The notes beneath the pieces are model-generated. The model had not been told where the DNA came from. It searched no databases and was given only the letters and a program-made list of their open reading frames with translations. A stretch of 64,000 bases of DNA from Methyloprofundus sp. (GTDB lineage Bacteria > Pseudomonadota > Gammaproteobacteria > Methylococcales > Methylomonadaceae), in assembly GCA_016592635.1 (NCBI GenBank), contig AP023240.1:2087630-2151629 (forward strand), in the 5' to 3' direction. This document shows, piece by piece, positions 17,118-26,216 of this stretch; position 1 is the stretch's first letter, and each line of letters opens with the position of its first letter. Made by a program: the position numbers and the translations under genes.

Positions 17118-18236
17118 ATGACAAAAGATAAACTACTCTTCGCAAACTTAACAACCAAACAAACTTATCTAGAATGGGGGCGTATATTCTTTTCTGTGTT
17201 AAATACTTTTACCGAGGCAGGCTATACCATTGAACTACTAGATAATGAGGCACTGCATAAGTTAGATGTATATGGTAAGCCCGTCTTTGACCTAAAAAAT
17301 CTCACGGTTGTCAAGCAAGCACCTACTGATACTGAAAATTACAGCTATCTTTATGATAAAAAAGATAGCCAGCTAAATAATGCGGTTTGGAAAAAGCAGG
17401 TTTTTCTAAAATTTGACCTTTATGCAAGTTATTGCTTTGAAGAACCAATGATCATGCCTTTTCCTGTACACCCTTTACAAGAAATTTATGGCTATATTCC
17501 AAGGTTACCTGCGCTTCGGGAAGCCAAAAGGAATTTGCGTATCTTATTTGCGGGTGATATTGACCAATATAGAAGAACTTGGGTGACACACCCTCAGGAA
17601 AAATTACCCAGACAAGAGATAATTGAAACAATTAAAGAGCAATTAGCAGCTGAGAAATTGCATATTATTGCCAATGAAGTTTCTTTTACAGAAGCAATGC
17701 AGGCTGAATTTATTAATAAATTCGTCATCATTGATAATGATTCGCAACGTATTGACAATAAACTTTGGCTAGATACTCTGGCAAAATCGCAATTTTTCTT
17801 TAGTCCGCCAGGAATCGTTATGCCAATGTGCCATAACATTACCGAAGCGATGGCAATCGGCTGTATCCCTATTACTAATTACCCAGAATGGTTACACCCT
17901 AACCTTGAGCATGGAGTCAATTGTATTGTTTTTGATACCAAACGCGACTTGCTTGAACAAATAGATGCGGTATTGGCAATGGATGATGCAACCATTCTGC
18001 AAATGAAAAACAATGCGATTGCTTATTACGAACAACATCTGAAAAAAGCCGCCTTTATGGAAAAACTGGAAGCTAAGCAACAGGAAAAAGTGACGGTCTT
18101 ATATTATACGGAAGGTAATACTGCCTTTAACACCAAGAAGCTTAATAAACACTCTGTGCTCATGCGTGATACAACTGTCCCTATCAAGCAATCAGGTATA
18201 CGCTACCAGGTCATGAAATACTTAGGTCGAGTATAA
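17118..18236 (+). CDS. GT-B-like glycosyltransferase (exostosin/GT1-like C-terminus)
   Basis: 372 residues, soluble. The C-terminal half has a donor-binding pattern FFFSPPGIVMPMCHNITEAM followed by AIGCIPITNYPEW, as in exostosin-like and GT-B enzymes, where an acidic residue after the glycine-rich stretch contacts the nucleotide sugar. The N-terminal half has no diagnostic motif. About 65 residues at the end are lysine-rich and unassigned. It follows the sulfotransferase fusion by 48 bp and precedes a GT2 gene by 34 bp, all on the same strand. The sugar and acceptor are unknown. Confidence 0.7.
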   Translation: MTKDKLLFANLTTKQTYLEWGRIFFSVLNTFTEAGYTIELLDNEALHKLDVYGKPVFDLKNLTVVKQAPTDTENYSYLYDKKDSQLNNAVWKKQVFLKFDLYASYCFEEPMIMPFPVHPLQEIYGYIPRLPALREAKRNLRILFAGDIDQYRRTWVTHPQEKLPRQEIIETIKEQLAAEKLHIIANEVSFTEAMQAEFINKFVIIDNDSQRIDNKLWLDTLAKSQFFFSPPGIVMPMCHNITEAMAIGCIPITNYPEWLHPNLEHGVNCIVFDTKRDLLEQIDAVLAMDDATILQMKNNAIAYYEQHLKKAAFMEKLEAKQQEKVTVLYYTEGNTAFNTKKLNKHSVLMRDTTVPIKQSGIRYQVMKYLGRV

Positions 18237-18270
18237 ATACATACTGTATTAGTAAGGTAAGGAAATAATT

Positions 18271-19218
18271 GTGACAAATGCTAAACCACTCATATCGGTC
18301 ATTATGCCCTGTTATAATGCCGAAGAATTTGTAACTGAAGCCATCAATAGCGTTATCAAGCAAAGCTACCCTAATATTGAATTAATCATTGTTGATGATG
18401 GTTCTAGTGATGATAGCTATGCCATCTGTCAAAGCTTTGTTAACGAAACAAAAATCAAAATAAGCGCATTGAAACAAGAGAATAATGGCCCCTACCCTGC
18501 GAGAAATAATGCTCTAGGGCATGCCAATGGTGCTTATGTTGCTTTCTTAGATGCAGATGACTATTGGGATCTGGATTGCCTAACATTACTCTACCAAACC
18601 ATAGCAGAGCAACACGTTGACGTTGCTTACTGTGGCTGGCAAAATTTTGGTCATGATGGAGGCGGTAGTACCGAACCTTATATTCCTCCAAAATACGAGG
18701 ATGGCCATATCGTTAAAGCTTTTTTAAAGTCCTGCCCTTGGCCTATTCATGCCGCATTAATCAAGCGTGAAGTCATACAACAGCTGGATAATTTTTCAGA
18801 AAGATATTTTACAGCGCTGGATTTTGACCTCTGGTTACGCATGACTGCAGTGACCCAAAAAATGGCATTAACCCCTAAGGTGTTAGCGTATTACCGCTGG
18901 CACAATAGCGGTCAAATATCTGCTATAAAATCACGACAAGTTATTGATGCTTGGAAGGTAAGGCGTGATTATGTGACTAATCACCCAGAAATGTTGACTG
19001 ATCTATCTAAAGGTGAAATTGCAGAATTAGTAAATGGCAACATTCTTATTAACGCCTATCGAGCTTATTGGCGTAGAGATATTGATACGGCTGTAACCCT
19101 CTTTAGAAAAGCACTTATGAACAACTATTGGGGGCTTAAAGACTTAAAATATATTTTATTATCTTTACTGCCTAAAAAATTACTAGAAAACCTCTTACAA
19201 TTTTCTAACCGGGCTTAA
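18271..19218 (+). CDS. GT2 family glycosyltransferase
   Basis: 315 residues from a GTG start at 18271, with TAAGGA eight bases upstream. The GT-A fold is clear: ISVIMPCYNAEEFVTEAINS, VDDGSSDDS for the nucleotide, the metal-binding DxD within FLDADDYWD, and DFDLWLRM as catalytic-base region. It adds one sugar from a nucleotide sugar, probably to a lipid-linked oligosaccharide on the cytosolic face. It has no membrane helices. It sits between the GT-B-like gene and the deacetylase gene in the glycan operon. Confidence 0.9.
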   Translation: MTNAKPLISVIMPCYNAEEFVTEAINSVIKQSYPNIELIIVDDGSSDDSYAICQSFVNETKIKISALKQENNGPYPARNNALGHANGAYVAFLDADDYWDLDCLTLLYQTIAEQHVDVAYCGWQNFGHDGGGSTEPYIPPKYEDGHIVKAFLKSCPWPIHAALIKREVIQQLDNFSERYFTALDFDLWLRMTAVTQKMALTPKVLAYYRWHNSGQISAIKSRQVIDAWKVRRDYVTNHPEMLTDLSKGEIAELVNGNILINAYRAYWRRDIDTAVTLFRKALMNNYWGLKDLKYILLSLLPKKLLENLLQFSNRA

Positions 19219-19240
19219 AAACCAAATCGTTACCTTATTT

Positions 19241-20011
19241 ATGAGCAGATTTCCTATTTTAATGTACCACATGATATCCGAGCCTGAAACACCTCAGGAA
19301 CAACGATATGCCTGCCCACCCAAGACACTGCATAAACATATGCAATACCTAAGAGACAATGATTATAATATTGTTGACTTGGATACTATCATTACCCACC
19401 TTAGCAATAAAACCCCATTGTCTGAAAAAACTATTGCCGTTACCTTGGATGATGGCTTTAGTGATAATTATGTCAATGCCTTTCCTATTTTCCAAGAATT
19501 TAAGATTCCCGCAACGATTTTTCTAGCCACAGGGGTAATGGAAAAAACCAATATTTGGATGCATACTAATGGATTTCCTGAACACAACATGCTCAGTTGG
19601 GCACAAATTCAAGAAATGCATACTCAAGGCATAAGCTTTGGTGCCCATACAGTAAATCATGTAAAACTGCCCGAACTAACTGCCGATGCAATGCTGACAG
19701 AACTAGTGGATAGTAAACGAAAAGTTGAAGAAAAATTGCAGATTACTGTCAAACATTTTGCATACCCTTATGGCCTGCTAGATGATACCGCCCGAGAGAT
19801 GACCGCAAAAGCGGGTTATAGTACTGCCTGCTCAACACGTTCCGGCTTTAATAACCTCGATACAGATCCGCTAATTTTAAGACGCATAGAAGTTTATGGT
19901 ACCGATTCAGTACGTGCTTTAAAACAAAAAATCACCTTTGGTGTGAATAACTCAGATATTAGCTTTCCAATTAAATATTACCTAAATCGCATATTAGATC
20001 GGCTGAGATAA
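19241..20011 (+). CDS. Polysaccharide deacetylase (CE4/NodB family)
   Basis: 256 residues. Motif 1 is AVTLDDGFSDNY (Asp-Asp pair for base and metal), motif 2 is GAHTVNHVKL (two metal His), and motif 3 is HFAYPYG. All key residues appear intact, so the enzyme should remove N- or O-acetyl groups from a sugar. There is no signal peptide, so it probably works on cytosolic intermediates. N-deacetylation of hexosamines would create free amines for N-sulfation by a neighbouring sulfotransferase; that is inference. It lies 22 bp after one GT2 gene and 3 bp before the next. Confidence 0.88.
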   Translation: MSRFPILMYHMISEPETPQEQRYACPPKTLHKHMQYLRDNDYNIVDLDTIITHLSNKTPLSEKTIAVTLDDGFSDNYVNAFPIFQEFKIPATIFLATGVMEKTNIWMHTNGFPEHNMLSWAQIQEMHTQGISFGAHTVNHVKLPELTADAMLTELVDSKRKVEEKLQITVKHFAYPYGLLDDTAREMTAKAGYSTACSTRSGFNNLDTDPLILRRIEVYGTDSVRALKQKITFGVNNSDISFPIKYYLNRILDRLR

Positions 20012-20014
20012 AAA

Positions 20015-20962
20015 ATGGACATTAGTATAATAGTCAGTACTTACAACCGTAGCCACAATCTCCCTGATTGTGTACAGCATTTAGCAGCACAAGAAAATAC
20101 CGAACATTTTCAATGGGAAGCACTGATCGTTGACAACAATTCAACCGATGCAACCAAAGCCGTTACTGAGCAGCTTATTGAGCAATATCCAATCAATATT
20201 CATTATTTGTTTGAGCAAAACCAAGGGCTTTCTTTTGCCAGAAACTGTGGTATTCATGCATCAGAAGCCAAATATGTCATCTTTATAGATGATGATATTA
20301 GAGTCACGCCTAAATGGCTGGCATCTATCTATAATCGTTTTGTTAGCGAAAATTGCGATGCTGTCGGTGGGCGTATCTATGTAGAAAGTCCTGAAGATTT
20401 CCCGAAATGGTTAACACCTGAATTGCACGGCTTTTTAGGTCACATGGATTTTGGCGAAAAAGCTTTTCATATGAATGGTAGAGATGAGTTCCCATATGGC
20501 GGCAATATGGCGGTGCGCAGAGATATTGCAGTGCAACTAGGTGGCTTTAATACCGGCATGGGTCGTAAAGGTGAAGGCTCCAAACCAGACGAACTCTTTA
20601 AAGGCGAAGAAACTGTATTTTTTCATCAAATGACTGATAACGGCAATGCCCTATGGTACGAACCCGATGCCATTGTATTGCATAAAATCTTGCCTTATCA
20701 ACTAGAAAAGAAATTTTTCCTAACAGTACATTATAATGCTGGTTTTCAAAAAGCATTATTTGATAATGTAACTTATAACCGGACTTTTATGGGAGCACCA
20801 CTGTTCTTATACCTACAATTTATCAAAAATGTTGCTAAATATTTAGGGCAACTGATAAGCAAAGGTTCGGTTGCTGCCTTTCGCCAACGCATGACTGTCA
20901 ATCATTTTCTGGGTCAAATTCGTAGCTATAATGCTAAATACCTAAAAGCAAAAAAATCCTAA
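20015..20962 (+). CDS. GT2 family glycosyltransferase
   Basis: 315 residues. It starts MDISIIVSTYNRSHNL, with VDNNSTDATK for the nucleotide, the metal site YVIFIDDDIRVTP, and GGNMAVRRD followed by FKGEETVFFHQM, which supplies the acidic catalytic region. It is tightly packed with the deacetylase gene (3 bp) and the next GT2 gene (1 bp), so expression is almost certainly coupled. The sugar specificity cannot be inferred. Confidence 0.9.
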   Translation: MDISIIVSTYNRSHNLPDCVQHLAAQENTEHFQWEALIVDNNSTDATKAVTEQLIEQYPINIHYLFEQNQGLSFARNCGIHASEAKYVIFIDDDIRVTPKWLASIYNRFVSENCDAVGGRIYVESPEDFPKWLTPELHGFLGHMDFGEKAFHMNGRDEFPYGGNMAVRRDIAVQLGGFNTGMGRKGEGSKPDELFKGEETVFFHQMTDNGNALWYEPDAIVLHKILPYQLEKKFFLTVHYNAGFQKALFDNVTYNRTFMGAPLFLYLQFIKNVAKYLGQLISKGSVAAFRQRMTVNHFLGQIRSYNAKYLKAKKS

Positions 20963-20963
20963 A

Positions 20964-21908
20964 ATGAACAGCCTAAGCATTTTAATTTGCACACACAATA
21001 GAGTTGTACTGCTACAACGCACCATTGATTATTTGAATAAAATTGCGCGCCCTGATCATTATGCCATCAATATTTTTGTCGCAGCCAATGCCTGTACTGA
21101 TGACACAGTTCAATATTTACAAAATTATCAGCAGTCAGCTCAGGAAGGCACTCTGCCACTGGAATGGATAGAAGAACCTACTCCAGGTAAATCTAATGCG
21201 CTAAACAGTGCCATCCCTAAGCTTAAAGCAGGCATCATTGCCATGGTTGATGATGATCACCGCATTGATGACAATTACCTCATGGCAATTAGTCATGCTG
21301 TCACACAGCACCCAAATGCCGATTTTTTCTGTGGTAAAATTATTCCTGATTGGGATGGCAGTGAGCCGCAGTGGGTACACGAACAAGGTAAATACCGTAT
21401 CTATCCTCTGCCCGTGCCTCGTTTTGAGCTTGGTGAAAAATCCATCAATGTGACCCAAAAAATTGCGGTTCCTGGTGGTGGTAATCTGGTCATAAAGAAT
21501 GAACTCTTTAGCAAAATTGGTAGTTTCTCTACCGAGTTTGGCCCAGTTGGACATAATCTTGGCGGTGCCGAAGATATTGAATGGGTTATCAGGGCGTATA
21601 AATCAGGTGCTCTGCTGCAATATATTCCTGAAATAATTCAGTATCATTATGTAGAATCAGACCGAATGACACTCGCATATGTCATTCAGAAAGCCTATGA
21701 ACGTTCCTCCTCAACAGTCCGATTGAATGATGCGGCCAAAAATTTTACCGGCTTATTTCCTCGCTACTTACTGCGCAAATTGATTGAGTATTTTCTTTAC
21801 AGTCTATTTAGCTTTTCAAATGACGCACGCAGATTCTACCTCGTAAGATTAGCTGCTGCAGTAGGAGAAATTAAAGGCTTTCTCATGGCAAAACCAGAAA
21901 CGACATGA
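20964..21908 (+). CDS. GT2 family glycosyltransferase
   Basis: 314 residues. It starts NSLSILICTHNRVVLLQRT, the metal site is AMVDDDHRI, and PGGGNLVIKNELF plus GAEDIEWVIRA give the acceptor and catalytic regions. Its organisation resembles the preceding GT2, and the two may be an old duplication that has diverged. Its last four bases overlap the start of the following sulfotransferase gene (ATGA), which indicates translational coupling. Confidence 0.9.
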   Translation: MNSLSILICTHNRVVLLQRTIDYLNKIARPDHYAINIFVAANACTDDTVQYLQNYQQSAQEGTLPLEWIEEPTPGKSNALNSAIPKLKAGIIAMVDDDHRIDDNYLMAISHAVTQHPNADFFCGKIIPDWDGSEPQWVHEQGKYRIYPLPVPRFELGEKSINVTQKIAVPGGGNLVIKNELFSKIGSFSTEFGPVGHNLGGAEDIEWVIRAYKSGALLQYIPEIIQYHYVESDRMTLAYVIQKAYERSSSTVRLNDAAKNFTGLFPRYLLRKLIEYFLYSLFSFSNDARRFYLVRLAAAVGEIKGFLMAKPETT

Positions 21909-22834
21909 ACTTATTACAAAAAATATTTGATCGTGAATTTGTTGCAAAAAACCTCGCCGAACTCAATCACCGAGGCAAAGAGCAAATTTACCAACTTATA
22001 CACCCTGATATGCCTGACCCAGTCTTTATTATTGGTTGTTCACGCGCAGGCACAACAGTCACTTTTGAAACCATCCGCAGCTCAACAGACTTAAACTCAT
22101 TTCCTTACGAAATCCCGCAATTTTGGCATAGTTTGGCAGGACCTTGGGATAATAACTGGGCTTCTGAGGCGGCTTCCAATAAAGGCGCTCACCCTGAACA
22201 TCGTGACAAGGCACTCGCTTATTTCTATGCTCGCTTAGGCAAAGGACTGATGCTAGATAAGAGTTGCATCAACGTAATGCGTATAAGTTATCTACATAAT
22301 TTATTTCCCAATGCTTACTTTATTTACCTACAACGTGATGGACGCGATAATATCAGTTCATTAATGGAAGGCTGGAAACAAAGAGGTCGTTTTGATTTAC
22401 ATCAGTATTTAGGGAAGTTACCTGATGAAGTGCAGATTAATCAAGGTGAGTTTAATGACTGGTGCTTTTTTCTGCCGCCAGGCTGGCGTGACTATAACCA
22501 TGCCTCGCTTGAAGATGTTTGTGCCCATCAATGGATAACGGCCAATCAAATGGCATTAGAAGCAAAAGCACTGATTCCCAGTGATAAATGGATTCATATG
22601 CGTTATGAAGACATCTTTGAAGACCCTGTTACCATGTTTCAAAATGTATTTGAGCAGATGCAATTGCCTTTTTCAGATGAATTACAAGCACGTTGTGCAA
22701 CATTAAATAAGCGCCCTACCAGTATCGTTAATGGCCCGCCCAAAAAAGAAAAGTGGAAAAGTCAAAATCCAGAAGCAATAGAAAAAATACTACCGACAAT
22801 TGCCCCCATGATGAAAACACTGGGGTACCAGTAA
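21905..22834 (+). CDS. Sulfotransferase (Sulfotransfer_3 type)
   Basis: 309 residues. PVFIIGCSRAGTTVTFETIR is the 5'-phosphosulfate loop with the Arg in place of Lys as usual for this group, and AYFIYLQRDGRDNISSLMEG the 3'-phosphate motif. The C-terminal MRYEDIFEDPVTMFQNV is typical of the family. It is a cytosolic PAPS-dependent enzyme, coupled by a 4-base overlap to the preceding GT2 gene. It is the third sulfotransferase type of this cluster, suggesting sulfation at several positions or residues. Confidence 0.9.
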   Translation: MNLLQKIFDREFVAKNLAELNHRGKEQIYQLIHPDMPDPVFIIGCSRAGTTVTFETIRSSTDLNSFPYEIPQFWHSLAGPWDNNWASEAASNKGAHPEHRDKALAYFYARLGKGLMLDKSCINVMRISYLHNLFPNAYFIYLQRDGRDNISSLMEGWKQRGRFDLHQYLGKLPDEVQINQGEFNDWCFFLPPGWRDYNHASLEDVCAHQWITANQMALEAKALIPSDKWIHMRYEDIFEDPVTMFQNVFEQMQLPFSDELQARCATLNKRPTSIVNGPPKKEKWKSQNPEAIEKILPTIAPMMKTLGYQ

Positions 22835-22856
22835 TACTGGCTGGGTTCAGCACAGC

Positions 22857-22904
22857 TGTTGGGTTACATTATCTGCGCTTCACTAGATAAGCTAACCTAC
22901 GGCA
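22857..22904. repeat. Degenerate palindromic repeat
   Basis: TGTTGGGTTACATTATCT faces AGATAAGCTAACCTACGG, forming an imperfect stem. It resembles the widespread intergenic GTTGGGTTA...TAACCCAAC-type repeats. It separates the sulfotransferase gene from the last GT2 gene. Confidence 0.5.
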
Positions 22905-22980
22905 TAACACTTTGTTTTATTTCATCCTCAGCCCTTAATGGCAGTTAGGCACTAAGTTATATAAGCGATAAATAATATAA

Positions 22981-23895
22981 ATGCAAACACAATTAAATAA
23001 TAACACTTTAATCAGCGTCATTATTCCTGCCTACAATGTAGAAGCTTTTATCGCAACAGCACTGGATAGTGTTTTAAGTCAAAGTTACCCGCATTTTGAA
23101 GTACTCATTATTAATGATGGCAGTACCGATAATACCGTCAGCATCGTAGATAATTACCAAGACGCTAGAATCAAACTCATTACCCAAGCCAATGGTGGCT
23201 TAAGCAATGCCCGCAATACTGGCATTCAAACTGCTCAGGGTGATTACTTGGCCTTCCTCGATGCTGATGATTACTGGGCAGCAACCAAACTTGAAAAGCA
23301 ACTCGCCTTATTAACACAGAATCCAACAATAGGTTTTTGCTCCAGCCAATCACGCATTGAAACACCCGAAGGTGAATTTCTAAATGACTGGCCTTGCCCT
23401 GAAATTTCAATTTCTACCTTACAAACTATTTTTGTACAGAATGCCGCAATTACAGGTAGTGGCTCTGGTGTTATAGTGACTAAAGAATTGCAAAAGCAGG
23501 CTGGGCTTTTTGATGAATCGCTAAATAGCCTTGAAGATATTGATATGTGGATGCGCTATGCTGCTTTTTCTGAATACTGTTGTGTACCAGAAACACTGAC
23601 TATTATTACCAAACGCCCTGATAGCATGAGCCGTAATTTAGTTACTATGCGTACCAGTGCTATCAGAGTATTACGCAAAAATAGAGCATTACTAGATAAG
23701 CCACTACAAAAAGGTTTTTGGCACAATTGCTATGCCAGCATGTTATGTGATTATGCAAAATGGGAAGCCAGAAATGGCTTAAAAATAACAGCCATTCAAC
23801 ATTTACTGCTCGCATTAGTGCATGCACCGCGCAGTAAAGGCAGGCTATCGCTAAGCTTGTTATTTGCCATTACCTTTAATAAGCCCTTAGATTAA
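22981..23895 (+). CDS. GT2 family glycosyltransferase
   Basis: 304 residues. It starts ISVIIPAYNVEAFIATALDS, with INDGSTDNT, the repeat-like NGGLSNARNTG, the DxD site FLDADDYWA, and LEDIDMWMRYA as catalytic region. It is separated by 146 bp from the preceding gene, with a palindromic repeat in between, so it may have its own promoter. It is closest in layout to the GT2 at 18271-19218. No ligase or Wzy polymerase gene follows, so the cluster is incomplete within this window. Confidence 0.9.
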   Translation: MQTQLNNNTLISVIIPAYNVEAFIATALDSVLSQSYPHFEVLIINDGSTDNTVSIVDNYQDARIKLITQANGGLSNARNTGIQTAQGDYLAFLDADDYWAATKLEKQLALLTQNPTIGFCSSQSRIETPEGEFLNDWPCPEISISTLQTIFVQNAAITGSGSGVIVTKELQKQAGLFDESLNSLEDIDMWMRYAAFSEYCCVPETLTIITKRPDSMSRNLVTMRTSAIRVLRKNRALLDKPLQKGFWHNCYASMLCDYAKWEARNGLKITAIQHLLLALVHAPRSKGRLSLSLLFAITFNKPLD

Positions 23896-23924
23896 CTATC
23901 CTGATTTTTCTACACTGAATTTTA

Positions 23925-23973
23925 TTGTAGGTGCAGATTTATCTGCATATTGCGGCTAAAGTCACACCTACAA
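23925..23973. repeat. Short palindromic intergenic repeat
   Basis: TTGTAGGTG at 23925-23933 faces CACCTACAA at 23965-23973, with a weakly paired middle. It resembles the common TTGTAGGTGCGAC-type repeats of gammaproteobacterial intergenic DNA. It lies between convergent genes. Confidence 0.6.
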
Positions 23974-24027
23974 ACTATGGACAAATACCCGAAAGTCTAC
24001 GCTCTGAAGAACAACCTAAAGTATAAA

Positions 24028-24624
24028 CTACCCCTCAGCTAACGCTTGTTGCTTATTGACCGAATGTGCATATACCATTAATGCCCAGCCACGATTTGCC
24101 ACTTCGGCACTCAGTGCAAAAGACAAAAACCACAAGCCTGAAATAGGCCAATCCAGCCATATCATCATCCCTAATACCAATGAAATAACCCCTCCTATTC
24201 TTGTCGAAGTAGGGTTTGGCACTTCTAATGCAATCGTTGTCACCAGTCTTAATATACCTTGAATAAGCAAATAAGCAGCCACTAACAGACTAAAAGCAAA
24301 AGCCACCTCCCCAACATTAGTCAAAATAACAAAGCCACAGACCAGATCAATAACACTACTTTGCATATTCATTATAAAAAGCGATTTGCTATTTGAGGCA
24401 AAAGCATCAATTCCTCTAAATACGCCAAAGATTAAAATTAAAACAGAGGCAATAGGTAGCCAAGAATTATTCCCTCCTAGCATTTCAACATTGGGTGCCA
24501 AAAGAGAGAAAAGTAATAATAATGATCCGAGCACAAACATGACTCCTCCTCGAAACATATACCACCACGGTTGGTTTATTAGCTTTTCAGGTCTTGTAGT
24601 ATCAATATTGACATTAGTGTTCAT
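24028..24624 (-). CDS. HdeD-like membrane protein (DUF308)
   Basis: 198 residues from the ATG at 24624, chosen because GGAG lies 8 bases upstream; a longer frame to 24654 lacks this. Six membrane helices with short loops and small-residue pairs fit the HdeD/DUF308 family: WWYMFRGGVMFVLGSLLLLF, then ILIFGVFRGIDAF and AAYLLIQGILRLV. E. coli HdeD contributes to acid resistance at high cell density. It is a lone gene, convergent with the glycan operon. Confidence 0.8.
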   Translation of the reverse strand: MNTNVNIDTTRPEKLINQPWWYMFRGGVMFVLGSLLLLFSLLAPNVEMLGGNNSWLPIASVLILIFGVFRGIDAFASNSKSLFIMNMQSSVIDLVCGFVILTNVGEVAFAFSLLVAAYLLIQGILRLVTTIALEVPNPTSTRIGGVISLVLGMMIWLDWPISGLWFLSFALSAEVANRGWALMVYAHSVNKQQALAEG

Positions 24625-24889
24625 TTTAATCTCCATACCCAAGTTAAGGGACAATATTTTTTATAGTTTCTCAACAAGTTTAAGTTTTTTAAACCTTTAC
24701 CATTGAAAAAAATCTAAGAGTGGTGCAAATCATAATCATATTGGGCATACCCCCAAATAGGCTGACATATTATACTGAAACTGTGTACACCACGATAGCC
24801 ACAACAACGGAGAAAGGCGTGAAGTTTAACAGATCGTCAAATAATTAAAGGATGGACATTACTCAGAATCAATATGTTTTTTTGATCTG
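24625..24889. other. Intergenic region, no gene seen
   Basis: AT-rich upstream region of the HdeD-like gene, followed directly by repeat copy 1. No coding frame has recognisable content. Confidence 0.5.
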
Positions 24890-25162
24890 GCACGCCATCC
24901 TACCTCATGAAATATTGGGACTCCTGTCGCCAACATTCATTCACATACGGAGCGAATCGTAATATGCCCCAGTTCGTCCTGCGTCCGGATCAACTACGCA
25001 CAGAAGCCGCTTCGTTAAGCCTACCTCACTGACTTGACGCCTGTCGGGATGAAATTTTAGCCGCCCTCGCGCTATCGCACGTCGGATTGGCAAATTTCCC
25101 TGGCGGCTACTGCGGACTAAAAATCATCACTTCGCTAAGCTCCGTTTCCCTGATTTTCAGCG
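24890..25162. repeat. ~275-bp dispersed element, copy 1
   Basis: It starts GCACGCCATCC and ends CTGATTTTCAGCG. It matches copy 2 (25275-25550) over its length, with scattered changes and near-identity in the last ~50 bases (GACTAAAAATCATCACTTCG and onward). It is richer in G+C than its surroundings and encodes no convincing protein. It abuts the 3' remnant of an epimerase gene. Confidence 0.8.
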
Positions 25163-25168
25163 ATGGAA

Positions 25169-25902
25169 GAAGTCGTAACAAGTACATCCATTAAAGCTAA
25201 TTTCAAGGTTTTGAATTGAAACTCATACCCTGCATGTTCAATACGTTTAGGTACAACACGCTGCCCTCCGACAGGCGCGCCATGCTACTTCACGAAATTC
25301 AGGGACTCCTGTCACCTGAATTCTTTCACCTACGCAGCGGATAGGAGATGCCCTGAACGCCCTGCGTCCGCAACGACTACGCACAAAGCCGCTTCGTCAT
25401 TGCTACCTCAAATGGCTGGACGGCTATTCGTAATGCAATTCTTGCCTCCCTCGCGCGCTATCGCGCACTTCGGATTGGCGAATTGCCCTGTCGCCTATCA
25501 GGGACTAAAAATCATCACTTCGCTAAGCTCCGTTTCCCTGATTTTCAGCGTGAGTAGTTCTGCCATTTCACCCAAAAGCACCTCAGGTTTTGTTTTAGCT
25601 CGTCTAATATAAGCAAGCAGTTGTTTTGTTGTATTGATGCGACTGTCCAGTAAAACCTGCTTTCTAGCTGCTGTCCAGCGACTATTGGCAATGCCCTCTC
25701 CAGCAAGGTTAATGATGGCATCAAATGAGTCTGACTCTGTTAACTGCTCTATATTACTTATTGCTTGAACAGATTCTCCATATAAGAGAGGCACTTCTTT
25801 GGGCTTCCTACTTAAAACAGTTAATTCATGCCCATTGCTTAATAAAAAGGGGCATAGTTTTTTGCCAATAAACCCAGTTCCACCCATCATTAAAATTTTC
25901 AT
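25169..25902 (-). pseudogene. NAD-dependent epimerase, TIGR01777/YfcH-like, disrupted
   Basis: The 5' part starts at ATG 25902 with GGAGGAA as ribosome site. It encodes about 110 residues: MKILMMGGTGFIGKKLCPFL (NAD loop), then NLAGEGIANSRWTAARKQ and LDSRINTTKQL, all typical of the family. At 25550 the frame enters the repeat element and stops at TGA 25498. On the same strand, 25169-25274 encodes GGQRVVPKRIEHAGYEFQF, the usual C-terminus of this family. The middle (about 150 residues of a roughly 300-residue protein) is gone and replaced by element copy 2. The gene is therefore non-functional. Confidence 0.88.
25275..25550. repeat. ~275-bp dispersed element, copy 2
   Basis: It starts GCGCGCCATGC and ends CTGATTTTCAGCG, in the same orientation as copy 1. 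It lies inside the epimerase gene and supplies the premature stop. No transposase, terminal inverted repeat or target duplication is evident, so the mode of spread is unclear. Confidence 0.8.
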
Positions 25903-26216
25903 AGTTTCCTCCGTCAATAACTTAAGCTTAAAATGGAATTTCTAAACGAAGTCATTTTACTAAGCTAGGGCTGGTGTAAAATAAGCACTTTACCTGTTTC
26001 AAGCATACCTCTTATAACATTTAAATGTCCACATATGACTGCTAATAACTGACAATCTTCCCCTCAAAAACTCACAACGCCAACTTATCTACATAATTTA
26101 TTTAGAAAAAAAGGTACAATTAATACATTGATCTACAAACAATTTATTATAATCAGGCTAAAGTATTATGGAATTATCTACCCTAAGCCATTGAAAAAAA
26201 TATTAGGTAGCAATAC
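25903..26216. other. Intergenic region, no gene seen
   Basis: Divergent region between the dead epimerase and the sulfatase gene, AT-rich. No repeat or clear promoter could be assigned. Confidence 0.5.

Noticed and set aside
25498..25917. 139-codon frame as an intact short protein
   Set aside because: It is the N-terminus of an epimerase that runs into a repeat element; the missing 3' end is found 276 bp further on.
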